From Bradyrhizobium sp. SZCCHNS1050 (GTDB lineage Bacteria; Pseudomonadota; Alphaproteobacteria; Rhizobiales; Xanthobacteraceae), in NCBI RefSeq assembly GCF_032484785.1, contig NZ_JAUETR010000003.1, forward strand, positions 1 through 64,000: a stretch of DNA of 64,000 nt, read 5' to 3'. Positions within the stretch are counted from its first letter, which is position 1; each line of letters opens with the position of its first letter. The position numbers were made by a program, and so were the translations under genes. The notes under the pieces were generated by a model. It searched no databases, was not told the origin of the DNA, and saw only the letters and a program-made list of their open reading frames with translations. Shown here piece by piece: positions 51,434 through 61,143 of this stretch.

Positions 51434-52309
51434 ATGCTGCTGTTCGACATCCTGCTGCCCGGTCTGGTGCTGGGGGGCATGTATGCCCTGATCGCGCTCG
51501 GCCTGACGCTGCAATATGGCGTGGCGCGCATCATGAACCTGTCCTATGGCGAGTCGCTGGTCGCGGCCGCGTTCGGCACGCTGTCGCTCTATTCCGGGCT
51601 TCAACTGAGTCCGCTGCTGGCGCTGCTGCTCGCGATGCCCGCCGCGGGACTGCTGAACTGGCTGCTCTACAGGCTGTTGCTGCAGCGCCTGATCCGCCGC
51701 GGCAAGGACGCCGGCGCCCAGGAGGTCGACAGCATACTCGTCACCTTCGGCGTGCTGTTCGTGATCCAGGGCATCATGCTGGTCGCTTTCGGCGGGCAGT
51801 ATTACAGCTACAGCTATCTCTCCATTCCCGTGACAGTGCTCGGCTCGACGCTCGCGGTGAACCGGCTGGTCGCGCTTGGTTTCGCCGCACTGATCGGCAC
51901 CGGCGTCTATCTCGCGCTGACGCGGACAAGGATCGGCACGGCCGTGCGCGCCGTCGCGGTCGATGCCAATGCCGCGCGGCTGGTCGGCATCGATGTCGCT
52001 TGGCTCGCAGGACTGGCGTTTGCGTTCGGCGGCGGCCTGGTCGCGGCCGGCGGCGTGCTCGTCAGCATGTTCCTCACCTTCAACGCCTCGATGGGCGTCG
52101 TATTCACGATGAAGGCGCTGGTGGTCGTGATCATGGGGGGCGTCGGCAACGTCATGGGCGCGCTCGCCGCAGGGCTGCTGCTCGGCGTCGTCGAGACCGC
52201 GGTGGCGCGGCTGGTCGATCCCGGGCTGACCTTGGCCGCGACGTTTGCGATGTTTCTCGCCGTGCTGCTGATCCGGCCGACCGGACTGTTCGGAAAGGCG
52301 GCGTCGTGA
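51434..52309 (+). CDS. LivH-type ABC transporter permease
   Basis: A 291-residue inner-membrane permease with about eight segments. It has LPGLVLGGMYALIALGLTLQ and IMNLSYGE near the N-terminus, and GTAVRAVAVDANAARLVGID, the EAA-like loop that contacts the ATPase. It forms one half of the channel with the permease part of the next gene. It begins 77 bases after the binding protein gene, and its TGA overlaps a GTG start of the next gene. Confidence 0.92.
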   Translation: MLLFDILLPGLVLGGMYALIALGLTLQYGVARIMNLSYGESLVAAAFGTLSLYSGLQLSPLLALLLAMPAAGLLNWLLYRLLLQRLIRRGKDAGAQEVDSILVTFGVLFVIQGIMLVAFGGQYYSYSYLSIPVTVLGSTLAVNRLVALGFAALIGTGVYLALTRTRIGTAVRAVAVDANAARLVGIDVAWLAGLAFAFGGGLVAAGGVLVSMFLTFNASMGVVFTMKALVVVIMGGVGNVMGALAAGLLLGVVETAVARLVDPGLTLAATFAMFLAVLLIRPTGLFGKAAS

Positions 52310-53973
52310 TCAGCCCCGGCAAGATTCTCGCCTGGTGCATCGGGCTCGTCGGCGTTGCCGCGGCGGTCACGCTGCCGCTCTATGCCAACGGCTACTATCT
52401 CGCGCTCGGCATCAGCATTCTCTATTTCACCGTGCTGGCAACCGCCTGGGCCATGTTCTCCGGGCCGACCCGCTACGTCTCGCTGGCGACGGCTGCGTTC
52501 TTCGGCATCGGCGCCTATACGGCGGCGGTGACCGGCGAGACGCTGAGCTGGCCGCTGCAACTGATGACCGCTGCGGGTGTCGGCGCTGTCGTCGCGGCCA
52601 TCACCGGCCTGTCGACGCTGCGGCTGTCCGGCATCTACTTCATCATCTTCTCGTTCGGCCTGGCCGAGCTGATCCGCCAGCTCGTGATCTGGTACGAGGT
52701 CAACATCCACAAATCGGTCGGCCGCTATCTGTTCAGCGACATCACCCAGGAGATGCTGTACTGGCAACTCTGCGCGCTGACGGCGCTGGTCTTCCTCGCC
52801 GGCTTTCTGCTGACGCGCTCGCGCTATGGCCTCGCGCTGCGCGCGATCGGCGCCGACGAGACCGCCGCGCGCCATTCCGGCATCGATGCGACCGCGGTGA
52901 AGCTCGGGGTCTTCATCCTCAGCGCGGTGTTCATGTCGGTGACCGGCGCGATCATGGCGCCGCGCTGGACCTATATCGATCCGGCGATCGCGTTCAACCC
53001 GATGATCTCGTTCCAGGTCGTGATCATGGCGCTGCTCGGCGGTGCCGGCTCGCTGATCGGCCCGGTGCTCGGCGTCATCCCGCTTGTGCTGCTGTTCGAG
53101 GTGCTGACAGCCGCGCTGCCCAACCATTTCAGCATCGTGCTCGGCCTCATCTTCATCGGCATCGTGATGGTGCTGCCGAGGGGCGTGATCGGGTTGGTCG
53201 ATCGGGTCTGGCGGCGCGAGCCCAAGGTGGTCGGCGCCAAACCGGAGCAGGGCGGAACGCTGCTCACGGCCGAGACCGTCGGCAAATCCTTCGGCGGCCT
53301 GCGCGCCGTCGACAAGGTCAGCCTGGACGTCCGCGCCGGCGAGATCCTCGGCGTCATCGGCCCCAACGGCTCCGGCAAGACGACGCTGCTCAACATGCTC
53401 TCGGGCGCGCTCGTGCCCTCGGCCGGCACGATCCGCTTCGGCGGCACCGTCATCAGCGGCCTCGCGGCGCACCGGATCGCGCGGCTCGGGCTTGCCCGCA
53501 CCTTCCAGTTGGTGCGGGTGATGCCGGACCTGACGGTTGCCGAGAATGTCGCGGCGGCGGCGTTGTTCCGCATGCGCCAGACCGGTGCGGCCGCAGAAAC
53601 GATCCATGAGCTGCTCGCCCTGGTCGGCCTCGATGGCATGGCGGAGATGCCGGCGGGCGATCTCACTTACATCGACCAGAAGCGGCTGGAGCTCGCCCGC
53701 GCGCTGGCGCTGCATCCGCGGCTTGTGCTGCTCGACGAATGGCTGGCTGGGCTCAATCCGACCGAGCTGGAGACCGGCATCAGGCTGATCGCCTCGCTGC
53801 GCGACCGCGGCATCACCATCGTGATGGTCGAGCATGTGATGGATGCGATCCGCGCGCTGTGCGACCGCTGCGTGGTCATGAGCGCGGGCGTCGTGATCGC
53901 GCGCGGCACGCCGGACGAGGTGCTCGCCGATCCCGCGGTGATCACAGCCTATCTCGGAGAGCCCGATGCTTGA
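52306..53973 (+). CDS. Fused LivM permease and LivG ATPase
   Basis: A 555-residue fusion. Residues 1 to about 305 are a LivM permease with about nine segments (GYYLALGISILYFTVLATAW, SGIYFIIFSFGLAEL, ALRAIGADETAARHSGID). Residues about 320-555 are a LivG ATPase (Walker A GPNGSGKTTLLNML, Walker B LVLLDEWLAGLNPTE). The signature motif reads DLTYIDQKRLELARAL instead of LSYGQQ, a variant. The GTG start at 52306 overlaps the stop of the LivH gene (GTGA). The gene overlaps the LivF gene by 8 bases. Permease-ATPase fusions of this kind are known in rhizobia. Confidence 0.9.
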   Translation: MISPGKILAWCIGLVGVAAAVTLPLYANGYYLALGISILYFTVLATAWAMFSGPTRYVSLATAAFFGIGAYTAAVTGETLSWPLQLMTAAGVGAVVAAITGLSTLRLSGIYFIIFSFGLAELIRQLVIWYEVNIHKSVGRYLFSDITQEMLYWQLCALTALVFLAGFLLTRSRYGLALRAIGADETAARHSGIDATAVKLGVFILSAVFMSVTGAIMAPRWTYIDPAIAFNPMISFQVVIMALLGGAGSLIGPVLGVIPLVLLFEVLTAALPNHFSIVLGLIFIGIVMVLPRGVIGLVDRVWRREPKVVGAKPEQGGTLLTAETVGKSFGGLRAVDKVSLDVRAGEILGVIGPNGSGKTTLLNMLSGALVPSAGTIRFGGTVISGLAAHRIARLGLARTFQLVRVMPDLTVAENVAAAALFRMRQTGAAAETIHELLALVGLDGMAEMPAGDLTYIDQKRLELARALALHPRLVLLDEWLAGLNPTELETGIRLIASLRDRGITIVMVEHVMDAIRALCDRCVVMSAGVVIARGTPDEVLADPAVITAYLGEPDA

Positions 53974-54715
53974 GATCAAGCGGCTGTCGCACGCCTATGG
54001 CAAGCACCAGGCGCTCACCGATGTCGCGCTCGAGGTCGCGCGCGGCGAGATCGTCGCCATCCTCGGCGCCAATGGCGCCGGCAAGTCGACGTTGCTGAAG
54101 GCGATCGCGGGACTGATCCAGCCGTCGCCCGGAGCCGTGATCCGGCTCGGCGGGACGGACATCGGCTCGCTCGCGCCGCATCTGATCGTCGAGCGCGGCA
54201 TCGCGCTGGTGCCAGAAGGCCGCGGCGTGTTCGGCGATCTCACCGTCGCCGAGAACCTCCAGCTCGGCGCCTATCCTTCGCGCGCCCGCGACGGCGAGGC
54301 CGCGCGGCTGGCGCACGTGCTCGCGCTGTTTCCGCGTCTCACCGAGCGCATGGGGCAGGCGGTGCGCACCATGAGCGGCGGCGAGCAGCAGATGGTCGCG
54401 ATCGGCCGCGCGCTGATGTCGCGGCCCGACCTGCTGCTGCTCGACGAGCCGTCGCTCGGCCTGTCGCCGCTCTTGAGCCGCGAGGTGTTCCGGGCGCTGA
54501 GGACGATCCGCGGCGACGGCGTCGGCATCCTGATGGTCGAGCAGAACGCCCGCGCCAGCCTCGACATCGCCGACCGCGTCTACCTGATCGAGCAGGGACG
54601 CAATGCCGGCGAGGGGCCGGCGCCCGAGATGAAGAACAATCCCGACATCCAGCGCGCCTATCTCGGCCAGTCGCGCGCCCCGGCTTCCGCAACCGCAACA
54701 ACCCCATCGACCTAG
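53966..54715 (+). CDS. LivF-type ABC transporter ATPase
   Basis: A 249-residue ATPase with Walker A GANGAGKSTLLKAIAG, the signature MSGGEQQM, Walker B LLLLDEPSLGLSPLL, and a switch His region VEQNARASLDIA. It pairs with the LivG half of the fused protein to power import. It starts 8 bases before the end of the upstream gene, so the two are translationally coupled. Confidence 0.93.
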   Translation: MLEIKRLSHAYGKHQALTDVALEVARGEIVAILGANGAGKSTLLKAIAGLIQPSPGAVIRLGGTDIGSLAPHLIVERGIALVPEGRGVFGDLTVAENLQLGAYPSRARDGEAARLAHVLALFPRLTERMGQAVRTMSGGEQQMVAIGRALMSRPDLLLLDEPSLGLSPLLSREVFRALRTIRGDGVGILMVEQNARASLDIADRVYLIEQGRNAGEGPAPEMKNNPDIQRAYLGQSRAPASATATTPST

Positions 54716-54723
54716 GAGCGCCC

Positions 54724-56175
54724 ATGAACGCGATCAATCTCCTGATTGGCGGCAAGGACCAGTCCGCCACCAATCAGCGCACCTTCCAGCGGCTCAATCC
54801 GATCAGCGGCGAGATCGCAACCATCGTTGCGGCGGCGTCGATCGACGACGCGCTGCGCGCCGCCGATGCCGCCGCGGCGGCGTTTCCGGCGTGGTCCCGG
54901 CTCGGCCCGGGCGAGCGCCGCAAGCGGCTCAATGCGGCTGCGGATGCGCTGGCGCGCAACGCCCCGGAGTTCATCGCGCTGATGATGGCCGAGACCGGCG
55001 CCACCGCGGGCTGGGCCGGCTTCAACGTGCATCTCGCCGAGGGCATGCTGCGCGAGGCCGCGGCGATGACGACGCAGATCGCGGGCGAGGTGATCCCGAC
55101 CGACGTGCCCGACAACATTGCGCTGGCGCATCGCCAGCCGGTCGGCGTCGTGCTCGGCATCGCGCCGTGGAATGCGCCGGTCATCCTCGGTGTCCGCTCG
55201 GTGGCGATGCCGCTCGCCTGCGGCAACACCGTGGTGCTGAAGGCCTCGGAGATGAGCCCTGGGGTGCACCGGCTGATCGGCGCGTGCCTGGCCGAAGGCG
55301 GTCTCGGTGACGGCGTCGTCAATGTCGTGACCAACGCGCCCGAGGATGCGCAGGCCGTGGTCGAGGCGCTGATCGCCCATCCCGCGATCCGGCGCGTCAA
55401 CTTCACCGGCTCGACCCGCGTCGGCCGTCTCATCGCCATGGCCTGTGCCAGGCAATTGAAGCGCGCGCTGCTCGAGCTCGGCGGCAAGGCGCCGCTGGTC
55501 ATTCTCGACGATGCCGATCTCGACGCCGCGGTGAATGCCGCCGCGTTCGGCGCCTTCATGAACCAGGGCCAGATCTGCATGTCGACCGAGCGCATCGTGG
55601 TCGACGACAAGGTGGCGGATGAATTCGTCGCAAAGTTCGCGGCCAAGGCCAACAGCCTGCCTTACGGAGATCCGCGCAAGGGCGATGTGGTGCTGGGCTC
55701 GCTGGTCAGCGCCGCCGCCTGCGACCGTGTCGGCGGCCTGATCGAGGACGCGGTGGCCAAGGGTGCCGTGTTGGCCGCCGGCGGCCGCGGCAGCGGGACG
55801 ATCATGCCCGCGACCATCGTCGATCACGTCACGCCGGCGATGCGCATCTATGGCGAGGAGAGCTTCGGTCCCGTCGTCACCATCGTGCGCGTCAGCGGCG
55901 TCGACGAAGCCGTGCGCGTCGCCAACGACACCGAATATGGCCTGTCGTCGGCGGTGTTCGGCCGCGACATCGCCCGCGCGCTCGCTGTCGCCAAGCGAAT
56001 CGAGTCCGGCATCTGCCACGTCAACGCGCCGACGGTGCATGATGAGCCGCAGATGCCGTTCGGCGGCGTCAAGGCCTCGGGCTATGGCCGCTTCGGCGGC
56101 AAGGCCGCGATCGACGAGTTCACCGAGCTGCGCTGGATCACGGTGCAGACCGGCGAACGGCACTATCCATTCTGA
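54724..56175 (+). CDS. NAD(P)-dependent aldehyde dehydrogenase (aromatic aldehyde type)
   Basis: A 483-residue aldehyde dehydrogenase. It has the substrate/cofactor motifs GIAPWNAPVILGVRS and VNFTGSTRVG, the general base in LLELGGKAPLVILDDAD (Glu), the catalytic Cys in MNQGQICMSTERIVVD, and GEESFGPV. The NQGQICMSTERIVVD form and the PFGGVKASGYGRFGG ending resemble vanillin and salicylaldehyde dehydrogenases. It would oxidise an aldehyde to its acid. It lies 8 bases after the LivF gene, so uptake and oxidation are probably linked and controlled by the AraC regulator. Confidence 0.9.
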   Translation: MNAINLLIGGKDQSATNQRTFQRLNPISGEIATIVAAASIDDALRAADAAAAAFPAWSRLGPGERRKRLNAAADALARNAPEFIALMMAETGATAGWAGFNVHLAEGMLREAAAMTTQIAGEVIPTDVPDNIALAHRQPVGVVLGIAPWNAPVILGVRSVAMPLACGNTVVLKASEMSPGVHRLIGACLAEGGLGDGVVNVVTNAPEDAQAVVEALIAHPAIRRVNFTGSTRVGRLIAMACARQLKRALLELGGKAPLVILDDADLDAAVNAAAFGAFMNQGQICMSTERIVVDDKVADEFVAKFAAKANSLPYGDPRKGDVVLGSLVSAAACDRVGGLIEDAVAKGAVLAAGGRGSGTIMPATIVDHVTPAMRIYGEESFGPVVTIVRVSGVDEAVRVANDTEYGLSSAVFGRDIARALAVAKRIESGICHVNAPTVHDEPQMPFGGVKASGYGRFGGKAAIDEFTELRWITVQTGERHYPF

Positions 56176-56491
56176 GACGGCGTTTGCGGCCCGGCACTGG
56201 CGCATCGTCGGATGCAGCCAGAGCCGGTCGTATTCCGCGCGGCCACGCGGAAGCGATTCCATATGTATCCGGAGCATCGCGCAAGGGCGACTTCGGCGCG
56301 CGCCCTCACGGCGGCGACACGCGCCGTCCGTGAGCACCGACGGTGCGAGGTGCGATCGAAATTCACGTTGCAGCTCCGCTGGTTGCGGCGGACAGGCGCG
56401 CTACCTTAAAGAAATTCCAACGGCTTTAGATCGATTCAGTTTGCTGCGGCCCTTCTCTTGCCGGACGTTCGGCTCATCACGTGCAACGTCG
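56176..56491. other. Intergenic region, nothing supported
   Basis: A 316-base gap between the dehydrogenase gene and the PepSY gene. No gene, strong terminator or clear repeat is seen. An AT patch at 56405-56430 (TTAAAGAAATTCC) may belong to the promoter of the PepSY gene. Confidence 0.4.
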
Positions 56492-57646
56492 ATGACGAAG
56501 GGTGGGTTCGGGCGCATGCGGCTGTGGGTTCAGGTTCACACGTGGACGTCGCTGATCAGCATGATCTTTCTGCTGATGCTGTGCCTGACCGGGCTTCCGC
56601 TGATCTTCCATGAGGAGATCGATCATCTCTTCGAGGATGAGATCGCCGCGCCGGCGATGCCGGCCGACACGCCGCTGCTGCCGCTCGACCGCCTGATCGC
56701 GGCGGCCAGGCAGCAATTGCCGGAGCAGCATGCGCTGTTCGTGAGCCTGAAGCAGGCGGAGCCGCTGATCGTGGTCGCGATGTCGCCGACCGCCATTCCG
56801 GTGCCTGGGCAGTTTCATCGGCTCACCGTGGATGCGCGCACCGGCGTCGTTCTCGGCGAGGAAGCGCCGCATCAGGACGTCATGGACGTGATCCTGCGCA
56901 TCCACCGCGACATGTTCACCGGCCTGCCGGGCGAGCTCTTTCTCGGACTGATGGGACTGGTGTTCGCAGCGTCCATCGTCTCGGGCGTCGTCGTATACTG
57001 GCCGTTCATGCGTCGCCTGCAGTTCGGCACGGTGCGGGATCGCTCGGCGCGGCTCAAATGGCTCGACCTGCACAATCTGCTCGGTATCGTCACGGTGAGC
57101 TGGGCGCTCGCGGTCGGCTTGACCGGCACCATCAACACGCTGGCGGTGCCGCTGTTCGACCTTTGGCGCGCGAAGACCATGCCGGCACTGCTCGCGCCCT
57201 ATCAGGGCAAGCCGCTGGCGGAAGCGAAATCGGTCGAGGCCGCCGTCGGCGCCGTCCGCACCGCGTTTCCGGACCGGCTGGTGACGTCCATCACCCTGCC
57301 GACGACGACGCGGTTCGGCAGCCCGCAGCATTTGATGATCTGGACCAAGGGCCGCACGCCGTTTACTGCGCGCATGTTCAAGCCGGTCCTGGTCGATGCC
57401 CAGGACAGCAGCAAGATGGTCGCGCCCGAGCTCGCCTGGTATCTCACCGCATTGCAGGTATCGCGGCCGCTGCATTTCGGTGACTACGGCGGGTTGCCGC
57501 TGAAGATCATCTGGGCCGTTCTCGATCTCATCACGATCGTCGTGCTGTGCAGCGGACTCTATCTGTGGGCCGCCAAGCGCTGGGGCGTCCGCAGGAAGGT
57601 GTCCGGCGTCGTGACATCGGCAGCGCCTGCGGTGGTGTCGCCATGA
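56492..57646 (+). CDS. PepSY-associated membrane protein, siderophore-linked
   Basis: A 384-residue inner-membrane protein of the PepSY_TM family with about four membrane helices. The first is RLWVQVHTWTSLISMIFLLM, with His residues, and GLPLIFHEEIDHLF follows it. FLGLMGLVFAASIVSGVVVYWP, LLGIVTVSWALAVGLTGTI and LKIIWAVLDLITIVVLCSGL come later. Family members beside TonB receptors are thought to reduce ferric siderophores to release iron. The start at 56492 has a weak upstream site; 56516 is an alternative. It is coupled to the next small gene. Confidence 0.85.
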   Translation: MTKGGFGRMRLWVQVHTWTSLISMIFLLMLCLTGLPLIFHEEIDHLFEDEIAAPAMPADTPLLPLDRLIAAARQQLPEQHALFVSLKQAEPLIVVAMSPTAIPVPGQFHRLTVDARTGVVLGEEAPHQDVMDVILRIHRDMFTGLPGELFLGLMGLVFAASIVSGVVVYWPFMRRLQFGTVRDRSARLKWLDLHNLLGIVTVSWALAVGLTGTINTLAVPLFDLWRAKTMPALLAPYQGKPLAEAKSVEAAVGAVRTAFPDRLVTSITLPTTTRFGSPQHLMIWTKGRTPFTARMFKPVLVDAQDSSKMVAPELAWYLTALQVSRPLHFGDYGGLPLKIIWAVLDLITIVVLCSGLYLWAAKRWGVRRKVSGVVTSAAPAVVSP

Positions 57647-57912
57647 GCTCCTCGGCCGCATCGGCGACGCCATCTGCCCGCGTCGCGCAACTCTCGACCT
57701 GGCAGGTGTTTCGTGCGCCGCTGCTGATCGGCCTGGTTGCCGCAGCCGGGCTCGCCTTCGGACTGTTCGGCGACGGGCTCTGGGACGGCCTGTGCTGGCT
57801 CGGGCTGTCGATTCCGATTCTGCTGTCGCTCGCCTACGGGACGAGACGGAGCCGCGGCGCGAAGGCCGAAGCGCAAGGCGCTCGGGCCGGGACGCAGGAT
57901 AGGCCGCTCTGA
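57643..57912 (+). CDS. Small two-helix membrane protein coupled to PepSY protein
   Basis: An 89-residue protein with two hydrophobic segments, APLLIGLVAAAGLAFGLFG and GLCWLGLSIPILLSLAYG, and a basic C-terminal tail. Its ATG overlaps the stop of the PepSY gene (ATGA), which indicates co-translation. It is probably an accessory subunit of the iron-release membrane protein; the family is not recognised. Confidence 0.7.
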   Translation: MSSSAASATPSARVAQLSTWQVFRAPLLIGLVAAAGLAFGLFGDGLWDGLCWLGLSIPILLSLAYGTRRSRGAKAEAQGARAGTQDRPL

Positions 57913-58558
57913 GCGCTGACGTCCGCCGCCGGTGGGCGGAAGATAGCCCGCATCATTGATCTCGATCCGCGCTGCTGGACTACGCGCTCGGCGCGATGAC
58001 CCTGATGCGCTCGGCCGGCCAACGATCCCACATCTCTTGTCTTACGTGTCTTCTCTCGCGCGACGCGTCATCGCGATGGCAGCACGCTGCGTCGGCGGCG
58101 CGTGATCGGTCTCGCGCAGCGAGCGCCGACGCGAGCGGCGTTGCTCCGGCCTGGAAACAAGCAGATACAAATGTCTCGATGCCTTCTCCGATCTGCGCGT
58201 GGCGCGGCGGAGATGTGGCGCATTTGAAAGCAAAGATTGATTCAAAAGTGGCAATGTGATTAGTTATCATCGTACGATTGATCGAAATTGTTTCGATGAG
58301 TTCGAGACGATCGGTGTCGTGAGTTGTATCAGCCGACGCGATCGCATCGCTCTTCCCCGCGACATGCGCTTCTTTTGAAGGCTTCAAAGAAGCGGAGGGA
58401 AAAGAATCTCGTAGTAGCGACAATCTGTTGAGTCGATCGATTCGGCGAAGCTGTCGCTCGTTAGACGAGTTCTACGTCGCGCGGCGCCATCCTCAAATAC
58501 CTGTGTGTTAGGACCACCGACGAGCCGAGTTGGAACTTGGAATGATCGGGGTGTCAGG
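57913..58558. other. Intergenic region upstream of the TonB receptor
   Basis: No gene is supported in this 646-base gap. A short stem TCCGCC/GGCGGA (57922-57927 and 57935-57940) lies just after the small membrane protein gene but lacks a T-tract. At 58250-58275 a TTATCA-containing AT patch (GATTAGTTATCATCG) is a loose match to a Fur-type operator. Frames on either strand here have no family character. Confidence 0.4.
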
Positions 58559-60877
58559 ATGGTCTGTCGCATTTGGGATAAAGACGTTGGATTGACGATG
58601 TCGTTGGGACTTGTGAGCTCATTGGCGCTCACGCTGAATGTCGGAGGCGTTCAATCGGCCTTTGCGCAGACCAAGCTCCCCGATGTGACCGTCGACGCGC
58701 CGAAGCCGAAAGTCCGGCAGACCGCCTCGAGACCGCAGACGACCGCGACGCGGACCGCTCAGCAGCGCCGCGTCGCTCCGCGCAACCTGCCGCCGACCGC
58801 CCCGGTGGCCTATGTGACGCCGTCGACGGGAACGGTCGGTGCGCCGCCGTCGCCCTATGCCGGCGGCCAGGTCGCGAGCGGCGGCGGCCTCGGACTCCTC
58901 GGCAACCGCGGCGTCATGAACACGCCCTTCAACCAGACGAGCTTCACCTCGCAGCTGATCCAGAACCAGCAGGCGCGCACGATCCGCGACGTGCTGATCA
59001 ATGATCCCTCGGTGCGCACGATCCAAGCCGCCGGCGGCGGCGCCGACAGCCTGTTCATCCGCGGCTTCTACTACGACAGCGGCGACTACGCCCTGAACGG
59101 GCTGGCCGGAATCGCGCCATATTATTCGACGGGCGCCAATTTCATCGAACGGGTCGAATTGCTGAAGGGGCCGGCGGCTCTGCTCAACGGCATGACGGTC
59201 GGCGGCACTGGCGCCTCAAGCGGCGGCGCGGTCGGCGGCAGCGTCAATCTCGTCACCAAGCACGCGCTCGACACCGACATCACGCAGCTAACGGCGACCT
59301 ATGCGTCCAAGACGCAATTCGGCGAGCAGATCGACGTCGGCCGCCGCTATGGCGAGCACAAGGAGTGGGGCGTACGGCTGAACAGCAAGTATTCGAACGG
59401 CGATACACCCTGGAACCGGCAGACCGACGAGTTCGGCAACGCCCATCTCGCCGTCGACTATCATGGCGAGAATGTCCGAATCGACGCCGATGTCGGCTAT
59501 CAGGCGGACAAGCTGAATCCGCCGCTGCGATTCTTCGGCGTGGGTACTGCTGTCACCAGCATTCCGTCGCCACCGTCGTCCGGCACCAATTTCCAGGTGC
59601 CGTGGGCGTATTATGCGCCGACCGATTTCTTCTCGACGGTGAAAGGCGAAGTCGATCTCAACGATCGTATCACCGCCTATGCCGGATTCGGCTATCACGA
59701 CAGCAACATCAACTACCGTTATCCGTCGCCGGTGCTCTCGAGCAACGCCGGCCTGTTGTCCGGGACTCCTGGAACGGGAAGCGAGACGTACAAGACGTAC
59801 GCCGGGGAGGCTGGCCTGCGCATGACCGCCGATACCGGCCCGATCAACCATGCCGTCAATGTCGGCTATTCCATCACCGACCGCACCTATACCCAGCAGG
59901 TGGTCTCCGGCAAGATGCCCAACTGGAGCCTTTACAGCGAGCCGACCAACATCGCGTTGCCAAGCTTTCCGACGCTCCAGGCCAATCAGACCGTCGGCGC
60001 AAATCTCTGGAGCATCGGCGTCTCCGACACGATGTCGCTGCTGAACAAGCGGATTCAACTGACCGTCGGTGTGCGCAGACAAACGGCGGGAACGGAAGTC
60101 ACGAATCTCGTTACTCCAGCATCGAGCCGCCCGTTCGAGGACACCTCGGTGTGGACGCCAGCCTATGCGCTCGTGGTCAAGCCCGTCGAGTTTGTGTCGC
60201 TGTATGCCAATTACATCGAGGGCCTGCAGACCCCGACCGTCGTTGCCGCCGGCTATGCCAACAGCGGCACGGTCTTCCCGCCAGGGCAGACCAAGCAGGT
60301 CGAGACCGGCATCAAGGTCGACTTCGGCCGAATCACGACCACGGTCAGCGCATTCGATATCTCACGCCCAAGCGTGATTACCACGAGTTCAGGGGGAGTG
60401 CTGACTCAAGAGCTGAATGGCCGGCAGCGCAATACGGGCGCCGAGTTCAACGTATTCGGCGAGGTCACGCCGACGCTGCGGCTGTTGGGGGGCGCGGCGT
60501 ATATTCACGGCGTACAGGAGAAGACTTCGGGCGGCCTGACGGACGGCAAGCGGGCGATCGGCGTGCCCGAGCTCACCGTGAATCTCGGCGCCGAGTGGGA
60601 TACACCCTTCGTGCGGGATCTGACGCTCACGGGGCGAGTCGTCTACACCGGTGCACAATATGTCGACGCGGCCAACAAACTCTCGCTGCCGGATTGGACG
60701 CGCGTCGATCTGGGCGCCCGCTACACCTTCACCTCGCCCTGGAACGGCAAGCCGATCGTGCTGCGGGCGAGCGTCGAGAATGTATTCGACAAGGCCTATT
60801 GGGCGTCGGCCTATAGCGGTGTGATCACCCTGGGGGCGCCGCGCACCTATCTCGTGTCCACGACGTTCAATTTCTAG
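58559..60877 (+). CDS. TonB-dependent siderophore receptor
   Basis: A 772-residue outer-membrane receptor. A signal segment (MSLGLVSSLALTLNVGG, cleavage near AFA-QTK) is followed by a TonB-box-like LPDVTVDAP. The plug domain has TIRDVLINDPSVRTIQ, LFIRGFYYDSGDYALNG and RVELLKGPAALLNGM, and the beta barrel ends in Phe (VSTTFNF), typical of outer-membrane proteins. There is no STN domain, so it is not a FecA-type signalling receptor. The ATG at 58559 has GGGG 7 bases upstream; 58598 is an alternative. Position beside a PepSY gene and an NRPS operon suggests uptake of the siderophore made here. Confidence 0.93.
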   Translation: MVCRIWDKDVGLTMSLGLVSSLALTLNVGGVQSAFAQTKLPDVTVDAPKPKVRQTASRPQTTATRTAQQRRVAPRNLPPTAPVAYVTPSTGTVGAPPSPYAGGQVASGGGLGLLGNRGVMNTPFNQTSFTSQLIQNQQARTIRDVLINDPSVRTIQAAGGGADSLFIRGFYYDSGDYALNGLAGIAPYYSTGANFIERVELLKGPAALLNGMTVGGTGASSGGAVGGSVNLVTKHALDTDITQLTATYASKTQFGEQIDVGRRYGEHKEWGVRLNSKYSNGDTPWNRQTDEFGNAHLAVDYHGENVRIDADVGYQADKLNPPLRFFGVGTAVTSIPSPPSSGTNFQVPWAYYAPTDFFSTVKGEVDLNDRITAYAGFGYHDSNINYRYPSPVLSSNAGLLSGTPGTGSETYKTYAGEAGLRMTADTGPINHAVNVGYSITDRTYTQQVVSGKMPNWSLYSEPTNIALPSFPTLQANQTVGANLWSIGVSDTMSLLNKRIQLTVGVRRQTAGTEVTNLVTPASSRPFEDTSVWTPAYALVVKPVEFVSLYANYIEGLQTPTVVAAGYANSGTVFPPGQTKQVETGIKVDFGRITTTVSAFDISRPSVITTSSGGVLTQELNGRQRNTGAEFNVFGEVTPTLRLLGGAAYIHGVQEKTSGGLTDGKRAIGVPELTVNLGAEWDTPFVRDLTLTGRVVYTGAQYVDAANKLSLPDWTRVDLGARYTFTSPWNGKPIVLRASVENVFDKAYWASAYSGVITLGAPRTYLVSTTFNF

Positions 60878-60904
60878 GACGTCGATACGCGTTGGCGATG
60901 ATGA

Positions 60905-60933
60905 GGCCGCCGCACGGCCATTGTGCGGCGGCC
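60905..60933 (+). terminator. Rho-independent-type terminator after the receptor gene
   Basis: A perfect 11-bp stem GGCCGCCGCAC/GTGCGGCGGCC (60905-60915 and 60923-60933) with a 7-base loop is followed by TTGTTAGT. It begins 28 bases after the receptor stop. The T-tract is short, but the stem is strong. Confidence 0.7.
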
Positions 60934-61143
60934 TTGTTAGTCTGCGCGATGCGGACGGCGTTCAATTCCAATCTGATAAAGATTTGCGTAACTCATCGAT
61001 CGCGTTGAGGCGTGATCATCTCCGCGGTGACAACGCGATCGGGTCAGCAAATCATCTCGTTGGAGCCGATGCATCCTGATGTTGAATCGTCACCTACGTG
61101 TCACCTTGGAGAGATTAAAAACTTCGATCGGCGGTATCCTTTT

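Noticed and set aside
55763..56491. Upstream extension of the PepSY gene into the dehydrogenase gene
   Set aside because: The extension is read out of frame over the aldehyde dehydrogenase coding region and gives Ser/Arg-rich nonsense.
58505..58558. Upstream extension of the receptor by 18 codons
   Set aside because: The start at 58505 lacks a ribosome site; 58559 has GGGG at a suitable distance and precedes the signal peptide.
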